DNA from: Sphaerisporangium cinnabarinum
GTDB taxonomy: Bacteria > Actinomycetota > Actinomycetes > Actinomycetales > Cellulomonadaceae
Direction of reading: 5' to 3'
DNA length: 38,399 nt
Assembly: GCA_003052455.1 (NCBI GenBank)
Contig: QAPD01000002.1
Location: forward strand, 1-38,399
In this document: positions 1-7,419 of the stretch, one piece after another
Position numbering within the stretch: the first letter of the stretch is position 1
Layout of the letters: every line of letters begins with the position of its first letter
Program-made: the position numbers and the translations under genes
The notes under the pieces: generated by a model
Database searches by the model: none
What the model saw: only the letters and a program-made list of their open reading frames with translations
Told to the model about the DNA's origin: nothing

Positions 1-597
1 GGGGTCGGGGCGGGGGCGGAGAGGCCGCGCGTGGGGTGGGCGTCGGGGGGCGAGGACGAACGCGCCCAGCGCGCGCGCGGGCGCGGGCAGGGCATCCGCG
101 GCGGCGACGCCGTCCTGCGCGTCCGGGTCCAGGGCGGCCGCGACGCGACGGACCGCGTGCACCTCGTGCCGTTCGGGGAGGACGTCGCGCGCCCGCGCGA
201 CCCGGCCCGGCCGTGGCCCGGCGCGCTGCCGAGCCCGGCCCCCGCGCTCGTGCCCGTCGAGCCGCAGGACGTCGTCGTGCTCGACGACGCCGGGCGGCCC
301 GTCGTCGTCGACGCGCGCCTCGCGATGAGCGGCGAGCCCGCGACCGTGCGGTGGCCCGCCCCCGCGCCGGAGGAGGGCCCGCGTCGCGCGGCGGCACGCC
401 GGGACGAGACGGCGCTGCCCGGGCCCGGGTCCGCGCGCGCCGTCGTGGACTGGGCCGGGCCGTGGCCGCTCGCCGAGCGCTGGTGGACGCCCGCGCCCCG
501 GCGCCGCGTGCACGTCCAGATCCTGCTCGACGACGGCCGCGGCCTGCTCCTCGCGAGCGCGCGCGGGCGCTGGACCGTGGAGGGCCTGTATGACTGA
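1..597 (+). CDS. imuB: ImuB-like Y-family DNA polymerase homologue, C-terminal part
   Basis: The reading frame is open from the first base, so the gene begins upstream of the window and only about 198 C-terminal residues are visible. The end carries the typical ImuB tail: a GPWPLAERWW motif, a basic stretch (RRRVHVQILLDDG) and a terminal GRWTVEGLYD. ImuB is a catalytically inactive Y-family homologue that bridges ImuA' and the beta clamp to DnaE2 in the actinobacterial mutasome, a translesion synthesis complex induced by DNA damage. Its stop overlaps the dnaE2 start by 8 nt, so the two are translationally coupled. The palm domain and any LexA box lie outside the window, so SOS control cannot be seen here. 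The visible part is low-complexity Arg/Pro/Ala-rich before the conserved tail. Confidence 0.82.
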   Translation, partial: GVGAGAERPRVGWASGGEDERAQRARGRGQGIRGGDAVLRVRVQGGRDATDRVHLVPFGEDVARPRDPARPWPGALPSPAPALVPVEPQDVVVLDDAGRPVVVDARLAMSGEPATVRWPAPAPEEGPRRAAARRDETALPGPGSARAVVDWAGPWPLAERWWTPAPRRRVHVQILLDDGRGLLLASARGRWTVEGLYD

Positions 598-3500
598 CCG
601 CACCGCCGGCCCGCGCTACGCCGAGCTCCACGCGCACTCCGCGTTCAGCTTCCTCGACGGCGCGTCCCACCCCGAGGAGCTCGCCGCCGAGGGCGCGCGG
701 CTCGGGCTGTCGGCGCTCGCCGTCACCGACCACGACGGCCTGTACGGCGTCGTGCGCTTCGCCGAGGCCGCGCGCAAGGTCGGTCTCCCCACCGTCTTCG
801 GGTCCGAGCTGCACCTGCCCGCGCCGACCGCGACCGGCGCGCCCGTGCTCGACCCGCCCACCGGCGTCCCCGACCCGCGCTCGACCCACCTGCTCGTGCT
901 CGCGCGCGGCACGCAGGGCTATCGCAACCTGTCGCGCGCGATCGCGACCGCGCACCTCGCGACGGGCACCAAGGGCGCCGCCGACTACCGCCTCGAGCAG
1001 CTCGCGACGGAGGCCGCCGGGCAGTGGCTCGTGCTCACCGGGTGCCGCAAGGGCGCGGTGCGGCGCGCGCTCGTCACGTCCGGGCGCGCCGCGGCCCGCC
1101 GCGAGCTCGACCGCCTCGTCGCCCTCTTCGGCGCCGACAACGTGGCCGTCGAGATCACCACGACCGACGACCCGCGCGACGCCGACCTGCACGCGGCGCT
1201 CGCCGACCTCGCCGCCGAGGCCCGGCTGCCGCTCGTGGCGACGACCGCCGCGCACTACGCGCACCCGCGCGACGCCGACCTCGCGGGGGCGCTCGCGGCC
1301 GTGCGCGCGCGCTCGTCGCTCGACGACCTCGACGGCTGGCTGCCCGGTGCCCCGACGACCCACCTGCGCTCCGCGGCGGAGATGCTCGCGCGCCACCCCC
1401 GGCACCCGCAGGCCGTCGCGACCGCGGCCGCGCTGGGGGACGAGTGCGCGTTCGACCTGCACCTCGTCGCGCCCGACCTGCCGCCGTACCCGGTGCCGGA
1501 CGGGCACACGGAGGCCACGTGGCTGCGCGAGCTCGTGCGGCGCGGCGGCGAGGACCGGTACGGGCCGCGCGGCCAGGAGAAGATCAGGGGCGCGTGGGCG
1601 CAGATCGACCACGAGCTGCGCGTCATCGAGGACCTGCACTTCCCGGGGTACTTCCTCGTCGTCTACGACCTCGTCGAGTTCTGCCGCAGGAACGGGATCC
1701 TCGCCCAGGGCCGCGGGTCGGCCGCGAACTCCGCGGTCTGCTACGCGCTCGGCATCACGGCCGTCGACGCGGTGAAGCACGGCCTGCTGTTCGAGCGCTT
1801 CCTCGCGCCCGAGCGCGACGGCCCGCCGGACATCGACATCGACATCGAGTCGGCGCGGCGCGAGGAGGTCATCCAGCACGTCTACGCGACGTTCGGGCGC
1901 ACGCACGCCGCGCAGGTCGCGAACGTCATCTCCTACCGGCCGAAGTCGGCGGTGCGCGACGCGGCCCGGGCGCTCGGGTACGACGTCGGGCAGGCCGACG
2001 CGTGGAGCAAGTCGATCGAGCGGTGGGGGTCGCTGCGCGGTCCCGACCCGTCGTCGCCCGCGGCGGACCGGGCGGCGAAGGAGCGGGCGATCGCGGCGAG
2101 GACCCCGGGGTCCACCGGCCCGGCCGCCCCGCGGGTCACGACGCGCACCGCCCGGAAGGACGCCGCGACGTCGCGCCTGTGGGGGAGCCGGGACTGGTCG
2201 CCCGACCTCACGGGCCGGGGCGCGCGCGTCGTCGACCCGCTCGCCGTGGACGAGGGCGACGTCCTGCGCGCGGACGACACGCACGACGTCGTGCCCGCGC
2301 ACCGGCCGCCGTCGGCCGCGCAGGAGGGCGAGATCCCGGACGCGGTGCTCGACCTCGCCGACCGGATGCTGCGCCTCCCGCGGCACCTGGGCATCCACTC
2401 GGGCGGCATGGTCATGTGCGACCGCCCGGTCATCGAGGTGTGCCCCGTGGAGTGGGCGCGCATGGAGGGCCGCACCGTCCTGCAGTGGGACAAGGAGGAC
2501 TGCGCGGACGCGGGGCTCGTGAAGTTCGACCTCCTGGGCCTCGGGATGCTCACGGCGCTGCGCATCGGGTTCGACCTCGTGGAACGGCACGAGGGCGGCC
2601 CGCGCCTCGCGCTGCACACGCTGCCCGAGGACGACCCGGCGGTGTACGACCTGCTGTGCGCGGCCGACACCGTCGGCGTGTTCCAGGTCGAGTCGCGCGC
2701 GCAGATGGCGACGCTCCCGCGCCTGCGACCCCGAAGGTTCTACGACATCGTCATCGAGGTCGCGCTCATCCGCCCCGGGCCCATCCAGGGCGGGTCCGTG
2801 CACCCGTACATCAACCGCGCGCGCAAGCGGGAGAAGGTGACGTTCCTGCACCCGCTGCTGGAGAAGTCGCTCGGCAAGACGCTCGGCGTGCCGCTGTTCC
2901 AGGAGCAGCTCATGCAGATGGCGATCGACGTCGCGGGCTTCTCCCCGAAGGAGTCCGACCAGCTCCGGCGCGCGATGGGGTCCAAGCGGTCGGTCGAGCG
3001 CATGGAGGAGCTGCGGGGGCGGCTCATGGACGGGATGCGGGAGAAGGGCGTCACCGACCCGGCCGTGCGCGAGGAGATCTACGACAAGCTCAAGGCGTTC
3101 GCCGACTTCGGGTTCCCCGAGTCGCACGCGTACTCGTTCGCGTTCCTCGTCTACGCGAGCTCGTGGCTCAAGGTGCACCACCCCGCCGCGTTCTACGCGG
3201 GGCTGCTCGCGGCGCAGCCGATGGGGTTCTACTCGCCGCAGTCGCTCGTGGCGGACGCGCGCCGCCACGGCGTCACCGTGCTGCGTCCCGACGTCAACGC
3301 GTCCGACGTCGAGGCGACGGTCGAGCGGCTGCCCGCCGAGCATGCGGGTGCCGACCCTCAGGACGTCCGGACGGGCAGCGACCGCATGCTCGGCGGGGAG
3401 GTGGGGGTCGACACCCGCTACGGGCCGGCGCCTGATCTCGGGCTCGCGGTGCGGCTCGGGCTCGCGAGCGTGCGCGGGCTGGGGAAGGACGCGGCCGAGC

Positions 3501-4219
3501 GCGTCGTCGCGGTGCGCGGGGCACCGGGGGAAGGGCGTCCCTTCAGCGACCTGCGCGACCTCGTGCGGCGCGTCGACCTCACGACCGCCCAGCTCGAGGG
3601 GCTCGCGACCGCCGGCGCGACCGACGGTCTCGGCGTGACACGACGCGAGGCGCTGTGGGCGGCCGGCGCGCTCGCGCAGGAGGGGCCGGGGACGCTGCCG
3701 GGCGTGAGCGTCGGCGTCGAGGCGCCGGCGCTGCCCGGCATGACCGACGTCGAGACCGCCGTCGCCGACGTCTGGGCCACGGGCGTGTCCACCGGCTCCT
3801 ACCCGACGCAGTACGTGCGCGACGGCCTCACCGCGGCCGGGGTGCTCACCGTCGTCGGCGCCGTCGCGGTGTCGCGCGAGATCGAGCAGGTCGACGAGGC
3901 GGAGCGCGCCGCGGGCGAGGTGCCGGGCACGCGCCCGCACCCGCCGTCGCGCGTCGCCGTGGGCGGCGTCGTCACGCACCGCCAGCGACCCGGGACCGCG
4001 GGGGGCGTGACGTTCCTGTCGCTCGAGGACGAGACGGGCATCCTCAACGTCGTGTGCTCGCCCGGGCTGTGGCAGCGGTTCCGGAAGGTCGCGCGCGGGT
4101 CCGCGGCGCTCGTCGTGCGCGGGCGGCTCGAACGGGCCGACGGCGCCACGAACCTCGTCGCGGAGCACCTCGCGCCGCTCTCGCTCCAGGTCGGCACGAC
4201 CTCGCGCGACTTCCGCTGA
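590..4219 (+). CDS. dnaE2: Error-prone DNA polymerase III alpha subunit DnaE2
   Basis: A 1209-residue C-family polymerase, the normal length for DnaE2. The N-terminal PHP domain starts at about residue 10 (AELHAHSAFSFLDG, then VTDHDGLYG). The polymerase palm holds the acidic motif PDIDIDIE at about 413-420. The thumb/fingers region includes KAFADFGFPESHAYSFAF near 838. An OB-fold domain (VAVGGVVTHRQ, then FLSLEDETGILN) occupies about 1120-1200. DnaE2 performs translesion and mutagenic synthesis with ImuA' and ImuB and is not the replicative enzyme. The ATG at 590 sits inside the end of imuB, with GGAGGG just upstream as the ribosome site. Adjacency to an ImuB tail separates it from replicative DnaE1. 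No frameshift or missing catalytic residue was seen. Confidence 0.95.
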   Translation: MTDRTAGPRYAELHAHSAFSFLDGASHPEELAAEGARLGLSALAVTDHDGLYGVVRFAEAARKVGLPTVFGSELHLPAPTATGAPVLDPPTGVPDPRSTHLLVLARGTQGYRNLSRAIATAHLATGTKGAADYRLEQLATEAAGQWLVLTGCRKGAVRRALVTSGRAAARRELDRLVALFGADNVAVEITTTDDPRDADLHAALADLAAEARLPLVATTAAHYAHPRDADLAGALAAVRARSSLDDLDGWLPGAPTTHLRSAAEMLARHPRHPQAVATAAALGDECAFDLHLVAPDLPPYPVPDGHTEATWLRELVRRGGEDRYGPRGQEKIRGAWAQIDHELRVIEDLHFPGYFLVVYDLVEFCRRNGILAQGRGSAANSAVCYALGITAVDAVKHGLLFERFLAPERDGPPDIDIDIESARREEVIQHVYATFGRTHAAQVANVISYRPKSAVRDAARALGYDVGQADAWSKSIERWGSLRGPDPSSPAADRAAKERAIAARTPGSTGPAAPRVTTRTARKDAATSRLWGSRDWSPDLTGRGARVVDPLAVDEGDVLRADDTHDVVPAHRPPSAAQEGEIPDAVLDLADRMLRLPRHLGIHSGGMVMCDRPVIEVCPVEWARMEGRTVLQWDKEDCADAGLVKFDLLGLGMLTALRIGFDLVERHEGGPRLALHTLPEDDPAVYDLLCAADTVGVFQVESRAQMATLPRLRPRRFYDIVIEVALIRPGPIQGGSVHPYINRARKREKVTFLHPLLEKSLGKTLGVPLFQEQLMQMAIDVAGFSPKESDQLRRAMGSKRSVERMEELRGRLMDGMREKGVTDPAVREEIYDKLKAFADFGFPESHAYSFAFLVYASSWLKVHHPAAFYAGLLAAQPMGFYSPQSLVADARRHGVTVLRPDVNASDVEATVERLPAEHAGADPQDVRTGSDRMLGGEVGVDTRYGPAPDLGLAVRLGLASVRGLGKDAAERVVAVRGAPGEGRPFSDLRDLVRRVDLTTAQLEGLATAGATDGLGVTRREALWAAGALAQEGPGTLPGVSVGVEAPALPGMTDVETAVADVWATGVSTGSYPTQYVRDGLTAAGVLTVVGAVAVSREIEQVDEAERAAGEVPGTRPHPPSRVAVGGVVTHRQRPGTAGGVTFLSLEDETGILNVVCSPGLWQRFRKVARGSAALVVRGRLERADGATNLVAEHLAPLSLQVGTTSRDFR

Positions 4220-4332
4220 CGCGCGAGGCGGGACCGCGGCGCCGTGGCCGGCATGGTAGGAACGGACCGGGTACCGCGCGGGCGACAACGCCCCCGGGCC
4301 CGCACCGTCTCGCCGACGAGAGGAAGCCCGCG

Positions 4333-4617
4333 ATGCCGCCCCGCCTCACCGCCCGCACGATGCTCTGGACCGGGGTCGGCCTGGCCGTCGGGAGCGCGGT
4401 CGTCCAGAACGTCGGCCTCATGAACCTCACCTACGCGTTCGCGGGCACGTGGTTCGTGGGCGTGCTGCTCACCGTGCTGCAGGTCGCGTTCACCGGGGGC
4501 GTCGTGCTCGCCGCGGGGTCGTTCGTCGTGCGGGCGCTCCAGCCCGACGACGGCGCCCTGCCCGGGCGGTCGGCTGCCGCGTCGCGGTGGGAGGACCGGG
4601 ACAACCGGCTGTCCTGA
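4333..4617 (+). CDS. Small membrane protein, two predicted helices
   Basis: A 94-residue protein beginning MPPRLTARTMLW. Two hydrophobic stretches are visible: about residues 11-34 and 37-66, the second ending FVVRALQP. A charged C-terminal tail (SRWEDRDNRLS) should be cytoplasmic. An AGGA-type ribosome site lies about 8 nt before the ATG. It follows dnaE2 by 113 nt in the same direction but nothing links it to DNA repair. I do not recognise a family with a known function. The same frame stays open upstream of this ATG, antisense-like to dnaE2, but that part is low-complexity Arg/Gly/Ala sequence and is not credible. Confidence 0.6.
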   Translation: MPPRLTARTMLWTGVGLAVGSAVVQNVGLMNLTYAFAGTWFVGVLLTVLQVAFTGGVVLAAGSFVVRALQPDDGALPGRSAAASRWEDRDNRLS

Positions 4618-4648
4618 CCCGGGGCGCTCGCGGCCGGTGGACGGGCAC

Positions 4649-4729
4649 GGTCGTGCGGGGGGTCCCTCGTGCCGGGGTTGGTCGTGCGGGGGTCGGTCGT
4701 GCGGGGGTCGGTCGTGCGGGCGTGGTCGG
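4649..4729 (+). repeat. Short tandem repeat, 15-bp unit
   Basis: The unit GGTCGTGCGGGGGTC is present twice perfectly (4680-4694 and 4695-4709), followed by a partial third copy (4710-4720). Degenerate copies lie upstream from 4649. It occupies the space between the stop at 4617 and the convergent NTF2-like gene whose stop is at 4737. It has no credible coding content. It is probably a slippage-prone intergenic array. Confidence 0.8.
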
Positions 4730-4736
4730 GCGCGGC

Positions 4737-5138
4737 CTACGGGCCGACCGGCACCGCGACGCACACCTCGAACGTGTCCCGCGCGCGGCGCAGCAGGTAC
4801 CGCACCTCCTGCGCCTCCTGCTCGTTCGCGTACTCGTCGCGGTAGCTCCAGCGCGCGTGCGCCCAGACGAGCGCGTCGCCGACCTCCTCGACCCCGACGA
4901 GGTGCGCGACCACGCCGACGAGCCCGCGCTCGCGGAACCCCCGGGCGAGCTCGGCCGTCGACGCGCGCACGTCCTCGGGGTCGCCGAGGAGCACCGCATC
5001 GGTCGTGCCGACGACGAGCGCCGGGAAGGCGTAGCTCTCGCCGATCGTGTCGAGGTCGCCCGTCGAGAGCGCGACGCCGTAGGTCGTGAGGAACGTGCGG
5101 ACGTCGTCGGCGTCGAAGGACTCGGTGGAGGGCTCCAT
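4737..5138 (-). CDS. NTF2-like (SnoaL/DUF4440-type) small protein
   Basis: A 133-residue protein starting MEPSTESFDADDVRTFLTTYG. The opening helix, the GDLDTIGESYAFPALVVG segment and later strands with aromatic residues (LVWAHARWSYRDEY) resemble the cone-shaped NTF2/SnoaL fold. Members of this fold are stand-alone ligand-binding proteins, small isomerases or lyases, or detoxification proteins. There is no signal peptide or membrane segment. It is the last gene of a minus-strand group after the oxidoreductase, separated by 62 nt that contain a strong hairpin, so it may have its own transcript. The substrate cannot be inferred. Fold assignment is moderate, function unknown. Confidence 0.6.
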   Translation of the reverse strand: MEPSTESFDADDVRTFLTTYGVALSTGDLDTIGESYAFPALVVGTTDAVLLGDPEDVRASTAELARGFRERGLVGVVAHLVGVEEVGDALVWAHARWSYRDEYANEQEAQEVRYLLRRARDTFEVCVAVPVGP

Positions 5139-5159
5139 GGTCCCGTTCTACCCCCTCCG

Positions 5160-5197
5160 CCGGGCCGCGGCGCGGGCGGCGCGCGCCCGCGGCCCGG
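5160..5197 (-). terminator. GC hairpin after the oxidoreductase gene
   Basis: An 11-bp perfect inverted repeat (CCGGGCCGCGG and its complement CCGCGGCCCGG, 5160-5170 and 5187-5197) lies 3 nt beyond the oxidoreductase stop on the minus strand. No T-run follows, as is common for actinobacterial terminators. It may instead be a processing or mRNA-stability element between two co-oriented genes. Confidence 0.5.
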
Positions 5198-5200
5198 GGC

Positions 5201-6166
5201 TCACGGCAGCAGGGCAGCGCCGACCTGCTCGAGGAGCGCGAGGTCGGCGAGGATCGTCGCGTGCTCGGCGGCGACCCGGGCCGTGTCGTCGGGGTCCGCC
5301 GTCGTGCGCGCCGCGGCGGGGGTGGTCGTGGTGGTCCCCGGCGCGAGGACCGCGAGCCCGTGCTCGACCACCGGGGCGAGGTAGTCGGCGTCGAGCACGA
5401 TCTCCGAGCGCTCGACGCCGCGGGACGTGCGCACCGCGACCGCGAACCCCGCGGTCGGGTGGGCGCCCGGGTCCAGGAGGAGCAGCCGGACGTCGACACC
5501 GCCCAGCCGCGTCGTGGCGACGATCCCGTCCGCCGAGCGCGTCACGACGGGCGGCGACCACGCCGCTCCGGGCGGCGCGTCGACGACGGCGCGCGCGGCC
5601 TCGACGACGTGGATGCCGAGGAAGAACAGCCCGTCGCGCTCGTCGTGCGGGTCCGCGGGGCCGGACACCTCGACCGCAGGCCCGAGCTGCGACGCCGGTG
5701 CCGTGGGGACGACCGGCGCGACGGGACCTCCGGCAGCGGTCGCGAGGGCGGCGCGCGCCGCCGCGACCTCGGGCGCGAACCGCAGCGCGGACGCCGTCGT
5801 CACGGCCGTGCCGTGCGCGCGCGCCACGTCGAGCGTCGCCCGCGCGTCGGCCACCGACGCGGCGAACGGCTTGTCCACGAGCACCGGGACGCCCGCCGCG
5901 ACGAGCGCACGCGTCGCGGCGCCGTGCCGCCGCCCCGCGCGGTGGGCGACGATCGCGGCGTCGACCCGCCCGACGACGTCCGGCACGGTGGCGTCGGCCG
6001 CGTCCAGGGACAGCCCGCCGGCCGCGGCGAGCTCCGCCCGGCGGCCCGGGTCCCCGTCGACGAGCGCCACGAGCCGCACGCCCGGCCAGCGCCGCTCGGC
6101 GGCCACGAGCCGCACGTAGTGGTCGGCGTGGGACGAGTCGAGGCCGACGAGGGCGAGGCGCAGCAC
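5201..6166 (-). CDS. Gfo/Idh/MocA-family NAD(P)-dependent oxidoreductase
   Basis: A 321-residue protein with an N-terminal Rossmann fold. The first strand reads LRLALVGLDSSHADHY, so the usual GxGxxG is replaced by a GLDSSHA variant known from a subgroup of this family. The second strand ends LVDGDP and would bind the cofactor ribose. The family's EKP motif appears as DKP at 98-100 (VLVDKPFAAS). The C-terminal half should form the substrate-binding sheet. Members oxidise or reduce sugars, inositols or related polyols; the substrate here is unknown. The GTG start at 6166 has no clear ribosome site, so the exact start is uncertain. The gene follows the RIO kinase gene by 66 nt on the same strand. 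Confidence 0.75.
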   Translation of the reverse strand: MLRLALVGLDSSHADHYVRLVAAERRWPGVRLVALVDGDPGRRAELAAAGGLSLDAADATVPDVVGRVDAAIVAHRAGRRHGAATRALVAAGVPVLVDKPFAASVADARATLDVARAHGTAVTTASALRFAPEVAAARAALATAAGGPVAPVVPTAPASQLGPAVEVSGPADPHDERDGLFFLGIHVVEAARAVVDAPPGAAWSPPVVTRSADGIVATTRLGGVDVRLLLLDPGAHPTAGFAVAVRTSRGVERSEIVLDADYLAPVVEHGLAVLAPGTTTTTPAAARTTADPDDTARVAAEHATILADLALLEQVGAALLP

Positions 6167-6192
6167 GCGGTCGATCGTCGCACGCTGCGCGC

Positions 6193-6216
6193 GGACGGCC
6201 GGACGGCCGGACGGCG
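6193..6216 (-). repeat. Triple 8-bp tandem repeat GGACGGCC
   Basis: Three consecutive copies of an 8-bp unit (the last with one change at its end) sit in the 66-nt gap between the RIO kinase stop and the oxidoreductase start. The unit GGACGGCC contains CGGCCG when repeated, so the array is partly self-complementary. No function assigned. Confidence 0.6.
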
Positions 6217-6232
6217 TCGGCGTGCCCCGGAG

Positions 6233-7165
6233 TCACCACGCCTGGGCCAGCAGCACCGCGAAGAGCTCGTCCGCGTCCGTCTCGAGCCCGCGCGAGGCGA
6301 ACCACGTGGCCATGGTGCGGCAGTCGCGCAGGAGGAGCTCGGTGCCGAACGGGTTCGCCACGAGGTCCACGACCTGCGGCAGGTCGATGACGACGATCCG
6401 GTCGCCGTCCGCCAGGACGTTGTACGGCGACAGGTCGCCGTGGGCGTAGCCGAGCCGGGCGAGCACGGCCATCGCGTCGCGGACCTGGTCCCACCACGAC
6501 GCGAGGAGGTCGCGGTCGGGCCGCGTGCGCGCGAGCCGCGGCGCGGCCTCGTGCGAGACGCCGTCGGACGTGCCGACGAACTCCATGAGGATCTCGTCGC
6601 CGTCGATCTGGACGGGGTACGGGACGGGCGCACCGGCCGACCACAGCTCGCAGAGCGCGGCGAACTCCGCCGCGGCCCACTGCCCGGCCGCGACCTGGCG
6701 CCCGTAGCGCGACTTGCGGTCGAGCGCGCGGCGGTCGCGCGTCCGGCGCACGCGGCGGTCCTCGGTGTAGACGGTGTCGCGCCGGAACGAGCGGTGGTCG
6801 AGGTCGCGGTAGCGCTTCGCGGCGAGCAGGCTGCGGCGCGCGGGGTCGCCGGGGACGGCCCGCTCCAGGAGGAAGACGTCCGCCTCCTTGCCGGTCTTGA
6901 GCAGGCCGAGCTCGGTGTCGAAGGCGGCGTCGGCCGTCACCACCCAGTCGGGGCGCGGTTCCGGCCCGCGCTGTCCCTTCTCGACGGCAGACCACGTGGA
7001 CCAGCGCTGGTCGTCGCCGAGCGCCGCGTCGAGGACGCCGGCCTCGGCCTCGGCGTCGGCCAGGTCGGCGAGGCGCCGCAGGCGGCGCGGCGGGGGAGTG
7101 CGGGGGTCCCGGGCCAGGGCCGGGGGGAGGGAGAGGTCGGGGTACGGCAGGTCGTGCTCGGGCAC
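6233..7165 (-). CDS. RIO-type serine/threonine protein kinase
   Basis: A 310-residue protein. The RIO nucleotide loop reads [13 protein letters not shown] at about 89-100, replacing the glycine-rich loop of eukaryotic-type kinases. The ATP-contacting lysine is likely K117 (AAKRYRD). The catalytic loop is [10 protein letters not shown] at 242-251 (D244, N249) and the metal-binding Asp is D261 in VIDLPQVVD. These match RIO1-like bacterial proteins. The start is a GTG at 7165 preceded by GAGGAG with 5-nt spacing; the frame stays open far upstream but that part is low-complexity and antisense to ctpE. Archaeal and eukaryotic RIO kinases act in small-subunit ribosome maturation; bacterial targets are not established. 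It is the first gene of the minus-strand group and divergent from ctpE. Confidence 0.85.
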   Translation of the reverse strand: MPEHDLPYPDLSLPPALARDPRTPPPRRLRRLADLADAEAEAGVLDAALGDDQRWSTWSAVEKGQRGPEPRPDWVVTADAAFDTELGLLKTGKEADVFLLERAVPGDPARRSLLAAKRYRDLDHRSFRRDTVYTEDRRVRRTRDRRALDRKSRYGRQVAAGQWAAAEFAALCELWSAGAPVPYPVQIDGDEILMEFVGTSDGVSHEAAPRLARTRPDRDLLASWWDQVRDAMAVLARLGYAHGDLSPYNVLADGDRIVVIDLPQVVDLVANPFGTELLLRDCRTMATWFASRGLETDADELFAVLLAQAW

Positions 7166-7405
7166 GGGGGCTCCTCGGGGGAGGGGAGCGCGCGTCGCCG
7201 CGGCCGCCGGGCGGCGGTCGGGGACGGTCGTCGCGAGCGGTCGTGGACCGGTCAGCGGCGGCGGGGGCTCCCGGGGATGGTGGACACGCGAGCGGAGCTC
7301 GTCCGGCTCATGGCGTTCCTCCTCTCCTCCGGTGCCCGACGGCGCGGGCGACGTCCTCGGACCGTCCCACCCGGGCGCGGCCCGGCGCAAGGGAATTGCG
7401 ACGAC

Positions 7406-7419
7406 TACGATCGGGCCCA
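7406..7419 (+). promoter_or_regulatory. Minus-10 element and leaderless start of ctpE
   Basis: TACGAT (7406-7411) fits the actinobacterial TAnnnT consensus, and the ATG begins 8 nt after its last base. Transcription should therefore start at or next to the A of the ATG. No Shine-Dalgarno sequence lies before the ATG. No good -35 hexamer is visible. The prediction is a leaderless mRNA. Confidence 0.6.
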
